From: Candidatus Darwinimomas equi
GTDB lineage: Bacteria > Bacillota > Clostridia > Lachnospirales > Lachnospiraceae
DNA length: 39,182 nt
Direction: 5' to 3'
NCBI GenBank assembly: GCA_018066045.1
Contig: JAGHSD010000051.1
Coordinates: 1 to 39,182, forward strand
In this document: positions 8,703 to 17,643 of the stretch, in pieces
How the letters are laid out: each line of letters starts with the position of its first letter
Numbering within the stretch: position 1 is the stretch's first letter
Program-made: the position numbers and the translations under genes
The notes under the pieces: model-generated
Seen by the model: the letters and a program-made list of their open reading frames with translations, nothing else
Databases searched by the model: none
Told to the model about the DNA's origin: nothing

Positions 8703-9293
8703 TCAGTCTTTCTTCGGATCACCGATATCGCTGAGGATTCTCTGGAAACACTCCTGCAGATTTTCGTTTACATAGAGTTTCCTGATTCCCGCCTGAGCTA
8801 TCTTTTCCTCTGAAAAATCCTCCTCATCGGCCAGGAAGCGCCTGCACATCTCTTTATACTGAGGAACCGGCTGAGCATTTTCCCTGTTCAGCGCACGCTG
8901 CAGACGGATTCCGCTGTCGAGAGTAATCAGTATCGGAACAACTTTTTCCTCTCCGAAGTAATCTCTTATCTTCTGATATGATTCAAGTGTACCGATTACA
9001 AGATAATTCCTGTTCGTCAGTCTTATCTGCGAATCATCTACAGTGGCATATGCCCACGGACCATGCACCGTATTATATACGCGTTTTTCAACCAGCTTTC
9101 CTTCTTTTTCAAAACGGTCCAGGTCCGACGGTTTTACAAAATGATACTCCACACCATCCGTCTCCCCGTCTCTCTGTGGTCTGGTGGTATACAGAACCAT
9201 TTTTCTCATCTTCGGGCATTCTTCAAGCAGTTTTTTAAAAAGTGTATCTTTGCCGCTTGCACTTTTTCCCATAATACAATATATCTTTCCCAT
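8703..9293 (-). CDS. gmk: guanylate kinase-like nucleoside monophosphate kinase
   Basis: Guanylate kinase phosphorylates GMP to GDP with ATP. The 196-residue protein has a P-loop GKSASGKDT at residues 9-17 and a clear GMP-binding TTRPQRDGETDGVEYHF segment. The usual substrate-loop motif YGNYYGT is replaced by VYNTVHGPWAYAT, so the nucleotide pocket has diverged. The start has AAAGGAAA seven bases or so upstream and a good promoter. It is the first gene of the operon, upstream of holB. In Bacillus that slot is held by tmk (thymidylate kinase). A second canonical gmk may exist elsewhere in the genome. I use the symbol by homology; specificity is inferred. Confidence 0.82.
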   Translation of the reverse strand: MGKIYCIMGKSASGKDTLFKKLLEECPKMRKMVLYTTRPQRDGETDGVEYHFVKPSDLDRFEKEGKLVEKRVYNTVHGPWAYATVDDSQIRLTNRNYLVIGTLESYQKIRDYFGEEKVVPILITLDSGIRLQRALNRENAQPVPQYKEMCRRFLADEEDFSEEKIAQAGIRKLYVNENLQECFQRILSDIGDPKKD

Positions 9294-9325
9294 CCGGTTT
9301 CCTTTCTCCGAACATAATCCACTAT

Positions 9326-9356
9326 ATTATACCATAAAACGACGAGTCATATACAA
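9326..9356 (-). promoter_or_regulatory. gmk operon promoter (extended -10)
   Basis: The minus strand carries a perfect TATAAT (9326-9331) with an upstream TGG, forming an extended -10 element. A weak TTGTAT (9351-9356) lies 19 nt further upstream as the possible -35. Transcription would begin near 9319, about 26 nt before the gmk ATG. The -35 lies within the left arm of the inverted repeat at 9346-9373, so a repressor bound there could block this promoter. Confidence 0.7.
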
Positions 9357-9373
9357 ATTTATTTGCATATGAC
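9346..9373. repeat. inverted repeat in gmk/lepB divergent region, candidate operator
   Basis: The arms GTCATATACAAA (9346-9357) and TTTGCATATGAC (9362-9373) form a 12-bp inverted repeat with one mismatch and a 4-nt centre. The core ATTTGCATAT recurs as an exact direct copy at 9361-9370 and 9388-9397, the second overlapping the lepB -35 box. There is no T-run, so it is not a terminator. It looks like a binding site for a dimeric regulator acting on both divergent genes. Confidence 0.5.
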
Positions 9374-9389
9374 GACCGTAAGCGATGAT

Positions 9390-9418
9390 TTGCATATTTC
9401 CGGCAATTAGAGTAAACT
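9390..9418 (+). promoter_or_regulatory. lepB promoter, predicted to give a leaderless mRNA
   Basis: TTGCAT (9390-9395), a 17-nt spacer and TAAACT (9413-9418) form a moderate sigma-A-like promoter. Counting seven nucleotides on puts the transcription start at about 9425-9426, exactly the A of the lepB ATG. No Shine-Dalgarno sequence precedes that ATG: AGGGC directly abuts it. Confidence 0.5.
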
Positions 9419-9425
9419 ATAGGGC

Positions 9426-9995
9426 ATGAGTACTAAAAAATACAAAAAAACAAATAATGAAGAGAAAAAAGAAGGCAGCAGCGTCGGAAAAGAGATTCTG
9501 AGCTGGATTGAGGTATTTCTGATCGCCGCTGCCATCGCATTTGTGGTCAACCGTTTCCTTATAGCTAATTCCGTGGTTCCGACCGGTTCCATGGAGCCGA
9601 ATATCATGTCCGGCGAGCGTGTCTTCGGTTCAAGGCTTACTTATCTCAACAGTGATCCTCAGCGGGGAGATATAGTGATCTTCCGCTGGCCCGATAATGA
9701 GAAGATTTATTTCGTAAAGAGAGTAATCGGTCTTCCGGGTGAAACTGTGGATATCGTTCAGGGCAAGGTATACATAAACGGTGAACTGCTTGATGAACCG
9801 TATCTTGCGGAGCCAATGCTTGAGGAACCTCCAATGCATTTCGAGGTACCTGAGAATGCCTATTTCATGATGGGTGACAACCGCAATAACTCGGCAGACG
9901 CACGCTACTGGGATAACCATTTTGTTTACAGAGACAAGATTATCGCAAAGGTCGGTATAAAATACTGGCCCTTCCCGATAGAGAAAGTAGAATAG
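9426..9995 (+). CDS. lepB: signal peptidase I
   Basis: Signal peptidase I is a membrane-anchored serine protease that removes signal peptides from secreted proteins. The 189-residue protein has a charged N-terminus, one transmembrane segment (about 26-47), then the catalytic Ser55 in PTGSMEP and Lys98 in KRVIGLPGE. The conserved GDNRNNSADAR box follows (starting near 143). This is the usual Gram-positive single-membrane-span form. The ATG at 9426 has no usable ribosome-binding site, and no later in-frame start fits. It is transcribed alone and ends at the terminator 10011-10042. It diverges from gmk across a region with an inverted repeat. Confidence 0.95.
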   Translation: MSTKKYKKTNNEEKKEGSSVGKEILSWIEVFLIAAAIAFVVNRFLIANSVVPTGSMEPNIMSGERVFGSRLTYLNSDPQRGDIVIFRWPDNEKIYFVKRVIGLPGETVDIVQGKVYINGELLDEPYLAEPMLEEPPMHFEVPENAYFMMGDNRNNSADARYWDNHFVYRDKIIAKVGIKYWPFPIEKVE

Positions 9996-10010
9996 CCGGA
10001 AGAAAAAGCA

Positions 10011-10042
10011 ATGAGTCAGGAGCAATCTCCTGACTCATTTTT
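10011..10042 (+). terminator. bidirectional intrinsic terminator between lepB and hom
   Basis: A perfect 12-bp stem (10011-10022 with 10027-10038) closes a CAAT loop and is followed by TTTT. On the other strand the same hairpin is followed by TGCTTTTTC, so it can also stop transcription coming from hom, whose stop codon is about 50 nt away. Confidence 0.85.
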
Positions 10043-10090
10043 ATATATCCCCGCGGCCGGGGTCTATCAAGATGCCCGGAAAAACCCGGT

Positions 10091-10984
10091 TCAGGTTCTC
10101 ATCACATCTGCGATAACTGCAGTTGCTGTCGGAAGCTTTCCTGCTCCGGGGCCGTAATACATGGATCTTCCCATATATTCAGACTCCACAAGAACCGCAT
10201 TCATAACTCCGTTCACACTATACAGCTCGTTTTCCGGTCCTATAACAGCAGGGCCGACATGTGCGGTGAGATTTCCGTAGCTGTCCTTTTCAACCACACC
10301 TAAAAGCTTTATCACTTTTCCTTTGGACTGTGCTTCTCTGATATCTTCTATGGTAATCTTCGTAATCCCTTCAGTCGGTATAGCCTTGTAATCCGGCATC
10401 TTTCCGCTGATAAGCCATCCTAATATTGCCGTCTTGCGGCATGTATCCCATCCTTCAATATCTGCCGACGGATCTTTCTCCGCATAGCCGAGTTTCTGTG
10501 CCAGCGCAAGAGCCTCGTCAAATGACATGCCTTTCTTATCCATCTGCTCAAGAATGAAGTTGGTGGTTCCGTTAAGGATACCTGACACTCTGGTTATCTC
10601 ATCACAGCGGAGACACTCCGTGATCACATGTATGATCGGTATTCCTCCGCCTACTGATGCTTCAAAAAGAAATCTGACGTTGTGTGCTTCTGCTGTTGCA
10701 ATCAGATCCTCACCAAACGCCGCAACAAGGGCTTTGTTGGATGTTACCACGCTTTTCCCTTTTTCAAGACACTGTTTTACGAACTCATATGCAGGATGTT
10801 CCCCGCCCATGGTTTCTACAACCGTATTGCAGTCCCCTGCCAGTACCTCGTTAAAATCCTTTGTCAGCTCCGGAACTTCAAGATCCCTCAGATCCAGTAC
10901 TTTTTCAATTTCTATTCCGTTTGCCTTTGCTATCTCGTATACTCCGCTGCCTATCGTTCCGAATCCGAGAATTGATATCTTCAT
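10091..10984 (-). CDS. hom: homoserine dehydrogenase, short form without ACT domain
   Basis: Homoserine dehydrogenase reduces aspartate semialdehyde to homoserine, the branch point to threonine and methionine. The N-terminal nucleotide-binding loop GFGTIGSG is at 7-14. The catalytic region is recognised by SNKALVA, SVGGGIPII, LNGTTNFIL, and the AEKDPSADIEGWD substrate-binding segment. At 297 residues it lacks the C-terminal ACT domain by which threonine inhibits the roughly 430-residue Bacillus form, and the N-terminal domain is also trimmed. It may therefore escape direct allosteric feedback. It follows prfB after 54 nt, with GAAGG about ten bases before its ATG, and ends the secA-prfB-hom unit. 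Confidence 0.9.
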   Translation of the reverse strand: MKISILGFGTIGSGVYEIAKANGIEIEKVLDLRDLEVPELTKDFNEVLAGDCNTVVETMGGEHPAYEFVKQCLEKGKSVVTSNKALVAAFGEDLIATAEAHNVRFLFEASVGGGIPIIHVITECLRCDEITRVSGILNGTTNFILEQMDKKGMSFDEALALAQKLGYAEKDPSADIEGWDTCRKTAILGWLISGKMPDYKAIPTEGITKITIEDIREAQSKGKVIKLLGVVEKDSYGNLTAHVGPAVIGPENELYSVNGVMNAVLVESEYMGRSMYYGPGAGKLPTATAVIADVMRT

Positions 10985-11038
10985 AAAATGCTGCCTTCTT
11001 TCAAAATGCTTTGCCTGTCGTCTGCTGTCCTCGCTCTG

Positions 11039-12169
11039 TCAGTCTTCAACCTTGCGGTCCGGACATCCCAGTGACATCCATGTCAGATATGCCGTAATAA
11101 ATTTATCTAAATCTCCGTCAAGAACCGCATCCGTGTTTCCCGATTCACATCCCGTACGAAGGTCTTTTACCATCTTATATGGCTGGAGCACATAGGAACG
11201 TATCTGCGATCCCCATGCATTATCCTTTACTTCTCCGCGGATACCTGAAAGCTTTTCCATGTTTTCCTGCTGCTTGAGCATGAACAGTTTCGTCTTCAGG
11301 ATCTGCATAGCCTTGTCCTTATTCTGGAACTGGCTTCTTTCATTCTGACATGTTACAACTATTCCTGTCGGAAAATGTGTGATTCTGATAGCCGATGATG
11401 TCTTGTTGATATGCTGTCCGCCTGCACCGGATGAACGGTATGTATCAATACGTATATCATCATCCTTAACCTCTACATCAAGGTCTTCCTCTATATCCGG
11501 CATAATGTCACAGCTTACGAAACTCGTCTGCCGCTTGCCCTGTGCATTGAACGGACTTATACGTACCAGTCTGTGGATTCCGTGTTCGGAACGCAGAAAG
11601 CCGTATGCATTTTCCCCGTTTATCTGTATCGTTACCGATTTGATACCTGCCTCGTCGCCGTCAAGAAAATCAAGCACGTCAACGGAGTATCCTTTCTTCT
11701 CTGCCCATCTCGTATACATACGGTAAAGCATCGAGCACCAGTCGCACGACTCTGTTCCGCCTGCTCCGGCATTCAGTCTCAGGATCGCGCTGCTGTGGTC
11801 ATACTGACCCGAAAGGAGCTGCTGCGTCTTCATCATGTCAATCTTAGCGGTCAGGTCTTCAACCAGTTCCCTGATCTCATCGATAAGGCTGTGGTCATCC
11901 TCTTCGTTGGCGATGTCAATCATGTCCTTTGCATCACTGAAATCCTGCTCCACCTGATTATATGTCTGAACTGTGTCTTTCAGATTCTTTGCTTCCTTGG
12001 ACAGCTTAGTGGACCGTTCTGCATCTGTCCAGAAATCCGGTGCCTCCATGGCACGGTCCAGCTCCGCAATACGGTTCTTCTTGTTGTCCAGATCGAGCGA
12101 AGCCTTCAGATCCTTAAGAGGCTGCTCATATTGTGAAAGTGTGTATTTAAATTGATCAAGCTCTACCAT
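11039..12169 (-). CDS. prfB: peptide chain release factor 2, without programmed frameshift
   Basis: RF2 recognises UGA and UAA stop codons and triggers peptide release. The 376-residue protein has the stop-codon recognition tripeptide SPF at 205-207 and the peptidyl-transferase GGQ at 250-252. The ATG at 12169 lies inside the end of secA (14-nt overlap), so translation is likely coupled. A longer reading from 12214 just runs through the secA tail. In many bacteria codon 26 is an in-frame UGA bypassed by a +1 frameshift. Here residues 25-26 are Leu-Asp (CTC GAT) in one continuous frame, so that autoregulatory site is absent. Gene order hpf/secA/prfB is the conserved Firmicutes one. Confidence 0.96.
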   Translation of the reverse strand: MVELDQFKYTLSQYEQPLKDLKASLDLDNKKNRIAELDRAMEAPDFWTDAERSTKLSKEAKNLKDTVQTYNQVEQDFSDAKDMIDIANEEDDHSLIDEIRELVEDLTAKIDMMKTQQLLSGQYDHSSAILRLNAGAGGTESCDWCSMLYRMYTRWAEKKGYSVDVLDFLDGDEAGIKSVTIQINGENAYGFLRSEHGIHRLVRISPFNAQGKRQTSFVSCDIMPDIEEDLDVEVKDDDIRIDTYRSSGAGGQHINKTSSAIRITHFPTGIVVTCQNERSQFQNKDKAMQILKTKLFMLKQQENMEKLSGIRGEVKDNAWGSQIRSYVLQPYKMVKDLRTGCESGNTDAVLDGDLDKFITAYLTWMSLGCPDRKVED

Positions 12170-14723
12170 GACAGTTCTTATACTTCTTTCCTGACCCGCA
12201 CGGGCACGGATCATTGGGATATACTTTTGCTGCTGCTTTCTTAACCGGCTGTCTCACGGACGAATCGTCTCTGTTGGTTCCCGTTACCTTTGCGGCCGGC
12301 TCGCGTTCAAGCTTGCGCTCCACCTGAATATGATAAAGGATTCTTACCGTATCCTCTTCAATTCCGGCTTCCATCTGCTCAAACATATCAAATGCCTGAA
12401 TCTTGTATTCAACCAGCGGATCCTTCTGACCGTATGCAACAACTCCTATATTCTGACGGAGCTGCTCCATATCATCAATATGGTTCATCCACTTGTTATC
12501 GATAACCTTGAGAAGGATAACTCTCTCGGCCTCACGTGCCTGTTCCGCATTCGGGAACTGAGCCTCTTTGGCTTCATAAAGCTTTACAGCCTCTTCTTTC
12601 AGTCTGTGAATAAGCTCATTCTTCCTTTCATCAGGAGAAATGCTGACAGACTGCAGCGGAATAACCGGAAGCAGAAGCTCATTGAGCGCCGTAACATCCC
12701 ACTGCTCCTTCGGAGCATCCTCATTACATGTCATATCCACCGCATGCTCTACTATGTCATTGACCATCTTCATGACGGTCTCGCGCATGTTGTGACCGTC
12801 GAGCACCTGATTACGCTCTGCATAGATGACTTCACGCTGCTCGTTGTTAACCTGATCATACTTGAGAAGGTTCTCACGGATTCCGTAGTTGTTGTTCTCT
12901 ATACGTTCCTGCGCTTTTCTGATGGCGTCCGAAAGCATCTTGTGATGGATTTCCTCACCGTCTTCAACACCGAGAGAATTGAATATTCCCATCAGTCTGT
13001 CTGATCCGAAAAGTCTCATCAGATCATCTTCAAGGCTTATATAGAAACGGCTTGATCCGGGATCTCCCTGACGTCCCGAACGTCCGCGAAGCTGATTGTC
13101 TATACGTCTCGCCTCATGGCGTTCTGTTCCTATGATCTTCAGTCCGCCTGCCTGACGGCTGTATTCATCAAGCTCGATATCCGTACCACGGCCTGCCATG
13201 TTGGTGGCTATGGTAACGGCACCCTTCTGACCTGCTCCCGCTACGATCTCAGCCTCTTTCTCATGGAATTTCGCATTCAGTACAGTATGCGGGATTCCTT
13301 TTCTCCGAAGCATCGTCGAAAGCATCTCCGAAGTCTCGATGGTAATCGTACCGACGAGCACGGGCTGTCCTTTTTCATGTGTTGCTATGATTTCCTTAAC
13401 AACCGCCTCGAATTTTTCCCTCTGAGTCTTGAATACCGCATCATCATAATCGATACGCGCGATCGGAAGGTTCGTCGGAATCTCGATAACGTCCATACCA
13501 TAGGTGTTTCTGAATTCCTTCTCTTCGGTAAGTGCAGTACCTGTCATGCCCGCTTTCTTTGTAAATTTATTAAAGAAATTCTGGAATGTAATTGTTGCAA
13601 GAGTCTTGGACTCTCTCTTTACCTTTACATGTTCCTTTGCCTCGATAGCCTGATGAAGTCCGTCGCTGTACCTTCTTCCTTCCATGATACGTCCCGTGAA
13701 CTCATCAACTATAAGAACCTCATCATCCTTGACAACATAGTCCTGATCCCTGAACATGAGGTTGTTTGCACGAAGTGCCAGAATTATACAATGCTGAATC
13801 TCAAGGTTCTCGGCATCTGCAAGGTTATCAATATGAAAGAACTGTTCAACCTTGGCAACACCTTCCTCTGTAAGGTTAACTATCTTGTCTTTCTCATTGA
13901 CTATGAAATCACCTGTCTCGACGATATCCTCATTCATAAGGGCATTCATCTTGGTGAACTCACCGCTTGCCTCACCCCGTTTGAGCTGTTTAGCCAGCAG
14001 ATCGCACAGTTCATAAAGCTTTGTCGATTTTCCGGACTGTCCGCTGATGATAAGAGGTGTACGTGCCTCATCGATAAGCACCGAGTCAACCTCATCGATT
14101 ATGGCGTAATCAAGTTCGCGGATTACCTGCTGTTCCCTGTAGATGGCCATATTGTCTCTCAGGTAATCGAATCCGAGCTCATTGTTGGTAACATATGTGA
14201 TGTCACACGCATACTGCTCTTTTCTCTCATCGGCTGTCATACCGCACAGTACGCATCCGACTTTCAGCCCTAAAAATTCATGAACGGATCCCATCCACTC
14301 GGCATCACGCTTTGCCAGATAATCGTTGACCGTTACGATGTGAACTCCGTGGCCTGCAAGTGCATTAAGATAAGCAGGGCAGGTCGAAACCAGAGTCTTA
14401 CCTTCACCGGTCTTCATCTCGGCGATTCGTCCCTGATGAAGAACGATACCACCGATAAGCTGAACCGGATAGTGTTCCATATTCAGCACTCTTCTTGCTG
14501 CTTCACGGACCGTGGCGAATGCCTCAACCAGAATATCATCCAGTGTCTCTCCGTTTGCCAGACGCTCCTTGAACTTCACTGTCTGTTCCCTGAGCTGTTC
14601 ATCCGTCATAGCCTGCATCTGAGGACGCAGTGCAACTATCCGGTCAACTACAGGAGTGATCAGTTTTAATTCTCTTTCGCTATGTGTTCCGAAGAGTTTA
14701 TCAACTATAGTACTCATGCGCAT
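12156..14723 (-). CDS. secA: preprotein translocase ATPase SecA
   Basis: SecA is the motor that drives unfolded preproteins through SecYEG. The 855-residue product has Walker A GEGKT at 106-110, the [13 protein letters not shown] Walker B region, the preprotein cross-linking and helicase-like domains ([29 protein letters not shown]), and a C-terminal SEC-C zinc module [13 protein letters not shown] with Cys840, Cys842, Cys851 and His852. The ribosome-binding site AAGGAG lies four bases before the ATG at 14723 and ten before a second ATG at 14717, so either may be used. The promoter region is shared divergently with hpf. prfB overlaps its 3' end. Confidence 0.97.
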   Translation of the reverse strand: MRMSTIVDKLFGTHSERELKLITPVVDRIVALRPQMQAMTDEQLREQTVKFKERLANGETLDDILVEAFATVREAARRVLNMEHYPVQLIGGIVLHQGRIAEMKTGEGKTLVSTCPAYLNALAGHGVHIVTVNDYLAKRDAEWMGSVHEFLGLKVGCVLCGMTADERKEQYACDITYVTNNELGFDYLRDNMAIYREQQVIRELDYAIIDEVDSVLIDEARTPLIISGQSGKSTKLYELCDLLAKQLKRGEASGEFTKMNALMNEDIVETGDFIVNEKDKIVNLTEEGVAKVEQFFHIDNLADAENLEIQHCIILALRANNLMFRDQDYVVKDDEVLIVDEFTGRIMEGRRYSDGLHQAIEAKEHVKVKRESKTLATITFQNFFNKFTKKAGMTGTALTEEKEFRNTYGMDVIEIPTNLPIARIDYDDAVFKTQREKFEAVVKEIIATHEKGQPVLVGTITIETSEMLSTMLRRKGIPHTVLNAKFHEKEAEIVAGAGQKGAVTIATNMAGRGTDIELDEYSRQAGGLKIIGTERHEARRIDNQLRGRSGRQGDPGSSRFYISLEDDLMRLFGSDRLMGIFNSLGVEDGEEIHHKMLSDAIRKAQERIENNNYGIRENLLKYDQVNNEQREVIYAERNQVLDGHNMRETVMKMVNDIVEHAVDMTCNEDAPKEQWDVTALNELLLPVIPLQSVSISPDERKNELIHRLKEEAVKLYEAKEAQFPNAEQAREAERVILLKVIDNKWMNHIDDMEQLRQNIGVVAYGQKDPLVEYKIQAFDMFEQMEAGIEEDTVRILYHIQVERKLEREPAAKVTGTNRDDSSVRQPVKKAAAKVYPNDPCPCGSGKKYKNCHGRA

Positions 14724-14741
14724 ATTTCTCCTTATACACTA

Positions 14742-14750
14742 TTGTCTATA
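14742..14750 (-). promoter_or_regulatory. possible secA extended -10 element
   Basis: On the minus strand TGTTATTAT, about 20 nt before the secA start, fits the TGn plus TATTAT pattern of an extended -10 promoter. No convincing -35 box lies at the right distance. The call rests on position and this element alone; coordinates are approximate to a few bases. Confidence 0.35.
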
Positions 14751-14818
14751 ATAACACATTTCAGGCCGCCACGCGAGTTTTTAGACAGCATGTTTACATT
14801 TTTTTAACATATCATTCA

Positions 14819-14847
14819 TTGTATGACCACATGTACTATGGTAAAAT
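14819..14847 (+). promoter_or_regulatory. hpf promoter
   Basis: TTGTAT (14819-14824), a 17-nt spacer and TAAAAT (14842-14847) with an upstream TGG make a good sigma-A promoter with an extended -10. Transcription would start near 14854. The leader then contains a near-perfect AAGGAGG at 14873-14879 before the hpf ATG at 14886. I saw no separate stress-sigma motif. Confidence 0.75.
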
Positions 14848-14885
14848 GTATACATAAAAGTACATCAGTACAAGGAGGTAGGCTT

Positions 14886-15419
14886 ATGAAATATACGATC
14901 ATCGGAAGAAACATCGAAGTCACCGACAATATCAAAGATTCAGTTGAAAACAAGCTGGAGAGGTTGGCGAAATATTTTGCTCAGGATTCCGAAGCTAAAG
15001 TTACGATGGGTACAGACGGAGATATGCAGAAAATCGAAGTTACGATCCCGACAAAGCTCGGTTTCATCCGTGCAGAAGATGCAGGATATGATCTTTACAA
15101 TTCGATCGATAACGTAGCAGCAATCATCGAAAAGCAGATAAAGAAGTACAAAAGCAAGATAATCGACAAGAAGCAGAATTCCTTATCATTCTCAGATGCA
15201 TTTATCGCAGAGAGCTATCCGGAAGAAGATGAAGAAAACATCAAGATAGTCAAGACCAAGAGCTTCGCGCTTAAGCCGATGGATGCCGAAGAGGCATGTC
15301 TCCAGATGGAAATGCTCGGACATAACTTCTTTGTATTCCTGAATATGGATACCAACAAAGTTAACGTAGTTTACAAGCGCAAAGGCAACAGTTACGGCCT
15401 GATTGAGCCGGAAATGTAA
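14886..15419 (+). CDS. hpf: long-form ribosome hibernation promoting factor
   Basis: Long HPF dimerises 70S ribosomes into inactive 100S particles in slow growth and protects them. The 177-residue protein has an N-terminal beta-alpha-beta ribosome-binding domain (1-100, starting KYTIIGRNIEVTDNIK). An acidic linker follows (about 108-120), then a C-terminal dimerisation domain (about 120-177) with KSFALKPMDAEEA and the VVYKRKGNSYGLIEP ending. The start is fixed by a strong AAGGAGG seven bases before the ATG; an upstream in-frame start at 14823 lies in the promoter. It is monocistronic, with a strong terminator just downstream. Its position divergent from secA is usual for Firmicutes. Confidence 0.96.
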   Translation: MKYTIIGRNIEVTDNIKDSVENKLERLAKYFAQDSEAKVTMGTDGDMQKIEVTIPTKLGFIRAEDAGYDLYNSIDNVAAIIEKQIKKYKSKIIDKKQNSLSFSDAFIAESYPEEDEENIKIVKTKSFALKPMDAEEACLQMEMLGHNFFVFLNMDTNKVNVVYKRKGNSYGLIEPEM

Positions 15420-15453
15420 AATTAAAAATGTTAAACTGAATTATGATAATATC

Positions 15454-15486
15454 AAAACCGGGGCGGAATCGATCCGCCCCGGTTTT
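15454..15486 (+). terminator. GC-rich terminator between convergent hpf and glnN
   Basis: A perfect 14-bp inverted repeat (15454-15467 with 15473-15486) closes a five-base loop. The stem is very GC-rich in the middle and has A4 and T4 at its ends, so it can act in both directions: ending hpf on the plus strand and glnN on the minus strand. Confidence 0.9.
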
Positions 15487-15507
15487 ACTGTCCGTCCGGA
15501 TCATGGC

Positions 15508-15528
15508 AAACCGAATCCGCCCCGGTTT
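15508..15528. repeat. partial duplicate of the hpf/glnN terminator arm
   Basis: The 14 bases ATCCGCCCCGGTTT at 15515-15528 repeat the right arm of the terminator at 15472-15485. A short flanking AAACCG lets this copy form its own weak hairpin (15508-15513 with 15523-15528). It may be a decayed second terminator or the product of a local duplication. Confidence 0.6.
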
Positions 15529-15546
15529 ATGCTGTAACAGAATAAA

Positions 15547-17643
15547 TCAGAAAATAATATCCCCGTAAGACGGCATCGGCCAGCAGGATTTATCAATCAG
15601 CAGCTCCAGTGCATCAATAGGAGCGCGAAGTGCCTCCATCGCCGGAACTACTTTTGTCCTGTATGCACGGGCTGATTTCTCTGCCGCTGATACAGACGCT
15701 GCCTTATCGATCTCTCTGCTGAGCCTGTCCATGGCCTTTCTGGTCGATGCAAGAAGTGCCGAACATTCACTTATAAGCATTTCCTGCACTGTCGTATCTG
15801 CACACGGAACAGCTGTATTAACCGCTATCTTTGCTCCTGCAAGACTGCCAAGATAGGATACTGTTGCCGGAATAATCTGCTTGGTCGCTATATCCAGCAT
15901 TGTACGTGCCTCGATATTGATCTCTTTTGCATACATCTCAAATTCGATCTCCGCACGTGAATCAAGCTCACTCTTTGTGAATACTCCGAATTTTTCGAAA
16001 AGTTCAACCGCTTTCCTGTCTGTGATAGCCGGAATAGCATCCACCATTGATTTAAGATTCGGAAGTCCGCGTCTTTTTGCTTCTTCTATCCAGGCCTTTC
16101 CGTATCCGTTGCCGTTGAATACCACCCTGCGATGCTCACTGAAGGTCCTTGCTATATATTCTCTTATCTTTGCCTTACCCGGTTTTGTCCCGAGCTCATC
16201 GCATGCTTCCTTGAAAGCTTCCGCCACGATAGTGTTAAGAACAATATTCGACATTGCAAGAGAATCCGAACTTCCCAGTGTTCTGAGCTCGAATTTATTT
16301 CCTGTAAACGCAAACGGTGAGGTCCTGTTTCTGTCGGTTGCATCTTTATTGAGATCCGGAAGCACCGCAACTCCTGTCTCGAGTCTTCCGCCCGGAATGC
16401 TGTGTGTTGCGGAGCCCTTTTCCGCAAACTGATCAAGCACATCCTGAAGCTGTTCCCCAAGGAAAATACTTACGATTGAAGGAGGAGCTTCATTTCCGCC
16501 AAGACGAAGGTCATTGCCGACATTTGCACTGCTGTATCTGATCAGATCCGCATGCTTGTCAACTGCTTTTATTACACAGGCAAGAATCAGCAGGAATTCA
16601 AGATTCTCATGCGGCCTGTCTCCCGGTTTAAGGAGATTACGTCCTTCATCCGTAAGAAGTGACCAGTTGTTATGCTTACCCGAACCGTTAACTCCCGCAA
16701 ACGGTTTTTCATGAAGCAGACATACCATGCCATGACGTCCTGCCACACGTTTCATGGTCTCCATGGTCATCTGGTTATGGTCTGTTGCGATATTGCGCTG
16801 TTCATAAAGAGGTGCAAGCTCGTGCTGTGAAGGTGCACCCTCGTTATGCTGTGTCTTGGCCGGAACTCCCAGTTTCCAGAGCTCGCGGTTGATATCCTTC
16901 ATATATGCGCCGACGCGCTCATTTATGATTCCGTAATAATGATCGCTGAGTTCCTGTCCCTTGGGCGGCATCGCACCTAAGAGTGTATGCCCTGTATAAA
17001 CAAGATCCTTACGCTTGTTGTATATGTCCTTGTCGATGAGGAAATATTCCTGCTCGGCACCTACCATCGGGATGACACGTTTTGTCCTGCTGTCGCCGAA
17101 CATTCTGACCAGCCTGAGTGCCTGCTCATCGATAGCCTGCATGGATCTCAGAAGCGGTGTCTTCTGATCAAGCGATTCTCCTGTATATGAGCAAAATGCT
17201 GTCGGTATGCAAAGTGTCACTCCGAGAGCGTCTTCCCGCAGGAATGCCGGCGAGGTACAGTCCCATGCTGTATAACCGCGTGCCTCGAAGGTTGCACGCA
17301 GTCCGCCCGAAGGAAAGCTGGACGCATCAGGTTCACCTTTGATAAGATGCTTGCCTTCAAAATCAAGAATTGCCTTGCCCTGCTTGTTGATTGCAAGAAA
17401 AGCATCATGCTTTTCCGCTGTGACACCCGTAAGCGGCTGAAACCAGTGAGTATAATGTGTTGCTCCTCTTTCCAGAGCCCATTCCTTCATTGCATTTGCC
17501 ACGGTATCCGCAATAGACGGATCAAGTTCCTTACCCGTCTCTATCGTCTTTTTTAATTTACCGTAGACATCCTTCGGAAGGCGTGCCTTCATTTCCTTAT
17601 CAGTAAAAACATCGCAGGCAAAAGTCTTTAAAAAATCACTCAT
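15547..17643 (-). CDS. glnN: glutamine synthetase type III (GlnN)
   Basis: Type III glutamine synthetase makes glutamine from glutamate, ammonia and ATP as a large double-ring dodecamer. The 698-residue length is typical of GSIII and far from the roughly 450 of GlnA. Motifs include [12 protein letters not shown] (metal-binding glutamates), [24 protein letters not shown] and [14 protein letters not shown], plus the GSIII-type C-terminal extension. AAAGGAAA lies just upstream of the ATG, which overlaps the end of the MATE gene by 8 nt. It is thus the last gene of a uvrA-MATE-glnN unit, with no promoter of its own that I could find. That is an unusual arrangement for a nitrogen-assimilation gene. 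Confidence 0.96.
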   Translation of the reverse strand: MSDFLKTFACDVFTDKEMKARLPKDVYGKLKKTIETGKELDPSIADTVANAMKEWALERGATHYTHWFQPLTGVTAEKHDAFLAINKQGKAILDFEGKHLIKGEPDASSFPSGGLRATFEARGYTAWDCTSPAFLREDALGVTLCIPTAFCSYTGESLDQKTPLLRSMQAIDEQALRLVRMFGDSRTKRVIPMVGAEQEYFLIDKDIYNKRKDLVYTGHTLLGAMPPKGQELSDHYYGIINERVGAYMKDINRELWKLGVPAKTQHNEGAPSQHELAPLYEQRNIATDHNQMTMETMKRVAGRHGMVCLLHEKPFAGVNGSGKHNNWSLLTDEGRNLLKPGDRPHENLEFLLILACVIKAVDKHADLIRYSSANVGNDLRLGGNEAPPSIVSIFLGEQLQDVLDQFAEKGSATHSIPGGRLETGVAVLPDLNKDATDRNRTSPFAFTGNKFELRTLGSSDSLAMSNIVLNTIVAEAFKEACDELGTKPGKAKIREYIARTFSEHRRVVFNGNGYGKAWIEEAKRRGLPNLKSMVDAIPAITDRKAVELFEKFGVFTKSELDSRAEIEFEMYAKEINIEARTMLDIATKQIIPATVSYLGSLAGAKIAVNTAVPCADTTVQEMLISECSALLASTRKAMDRLSREIDKAASVSAAEKSARAYRTKVVPAMEALRAPIDALELLIDKSCWPMPSYGDIIF

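Noticed and set aside
10050-10085. GC-rich hairpins after lepB
   Set aside because: CCCCG/CGGGG and CCCGG/CCGG stems are short and lack a T-run; the clear terminator at 10011-10042 already explains the region.
13116-14273. 385-codon plus-strand ORF opposite secA
   Set aside because: It is antisense to a fully conserved SecA core, has cysteine- and leucine-rich composition typical of shadow frames, and has no promoter or known motifs.
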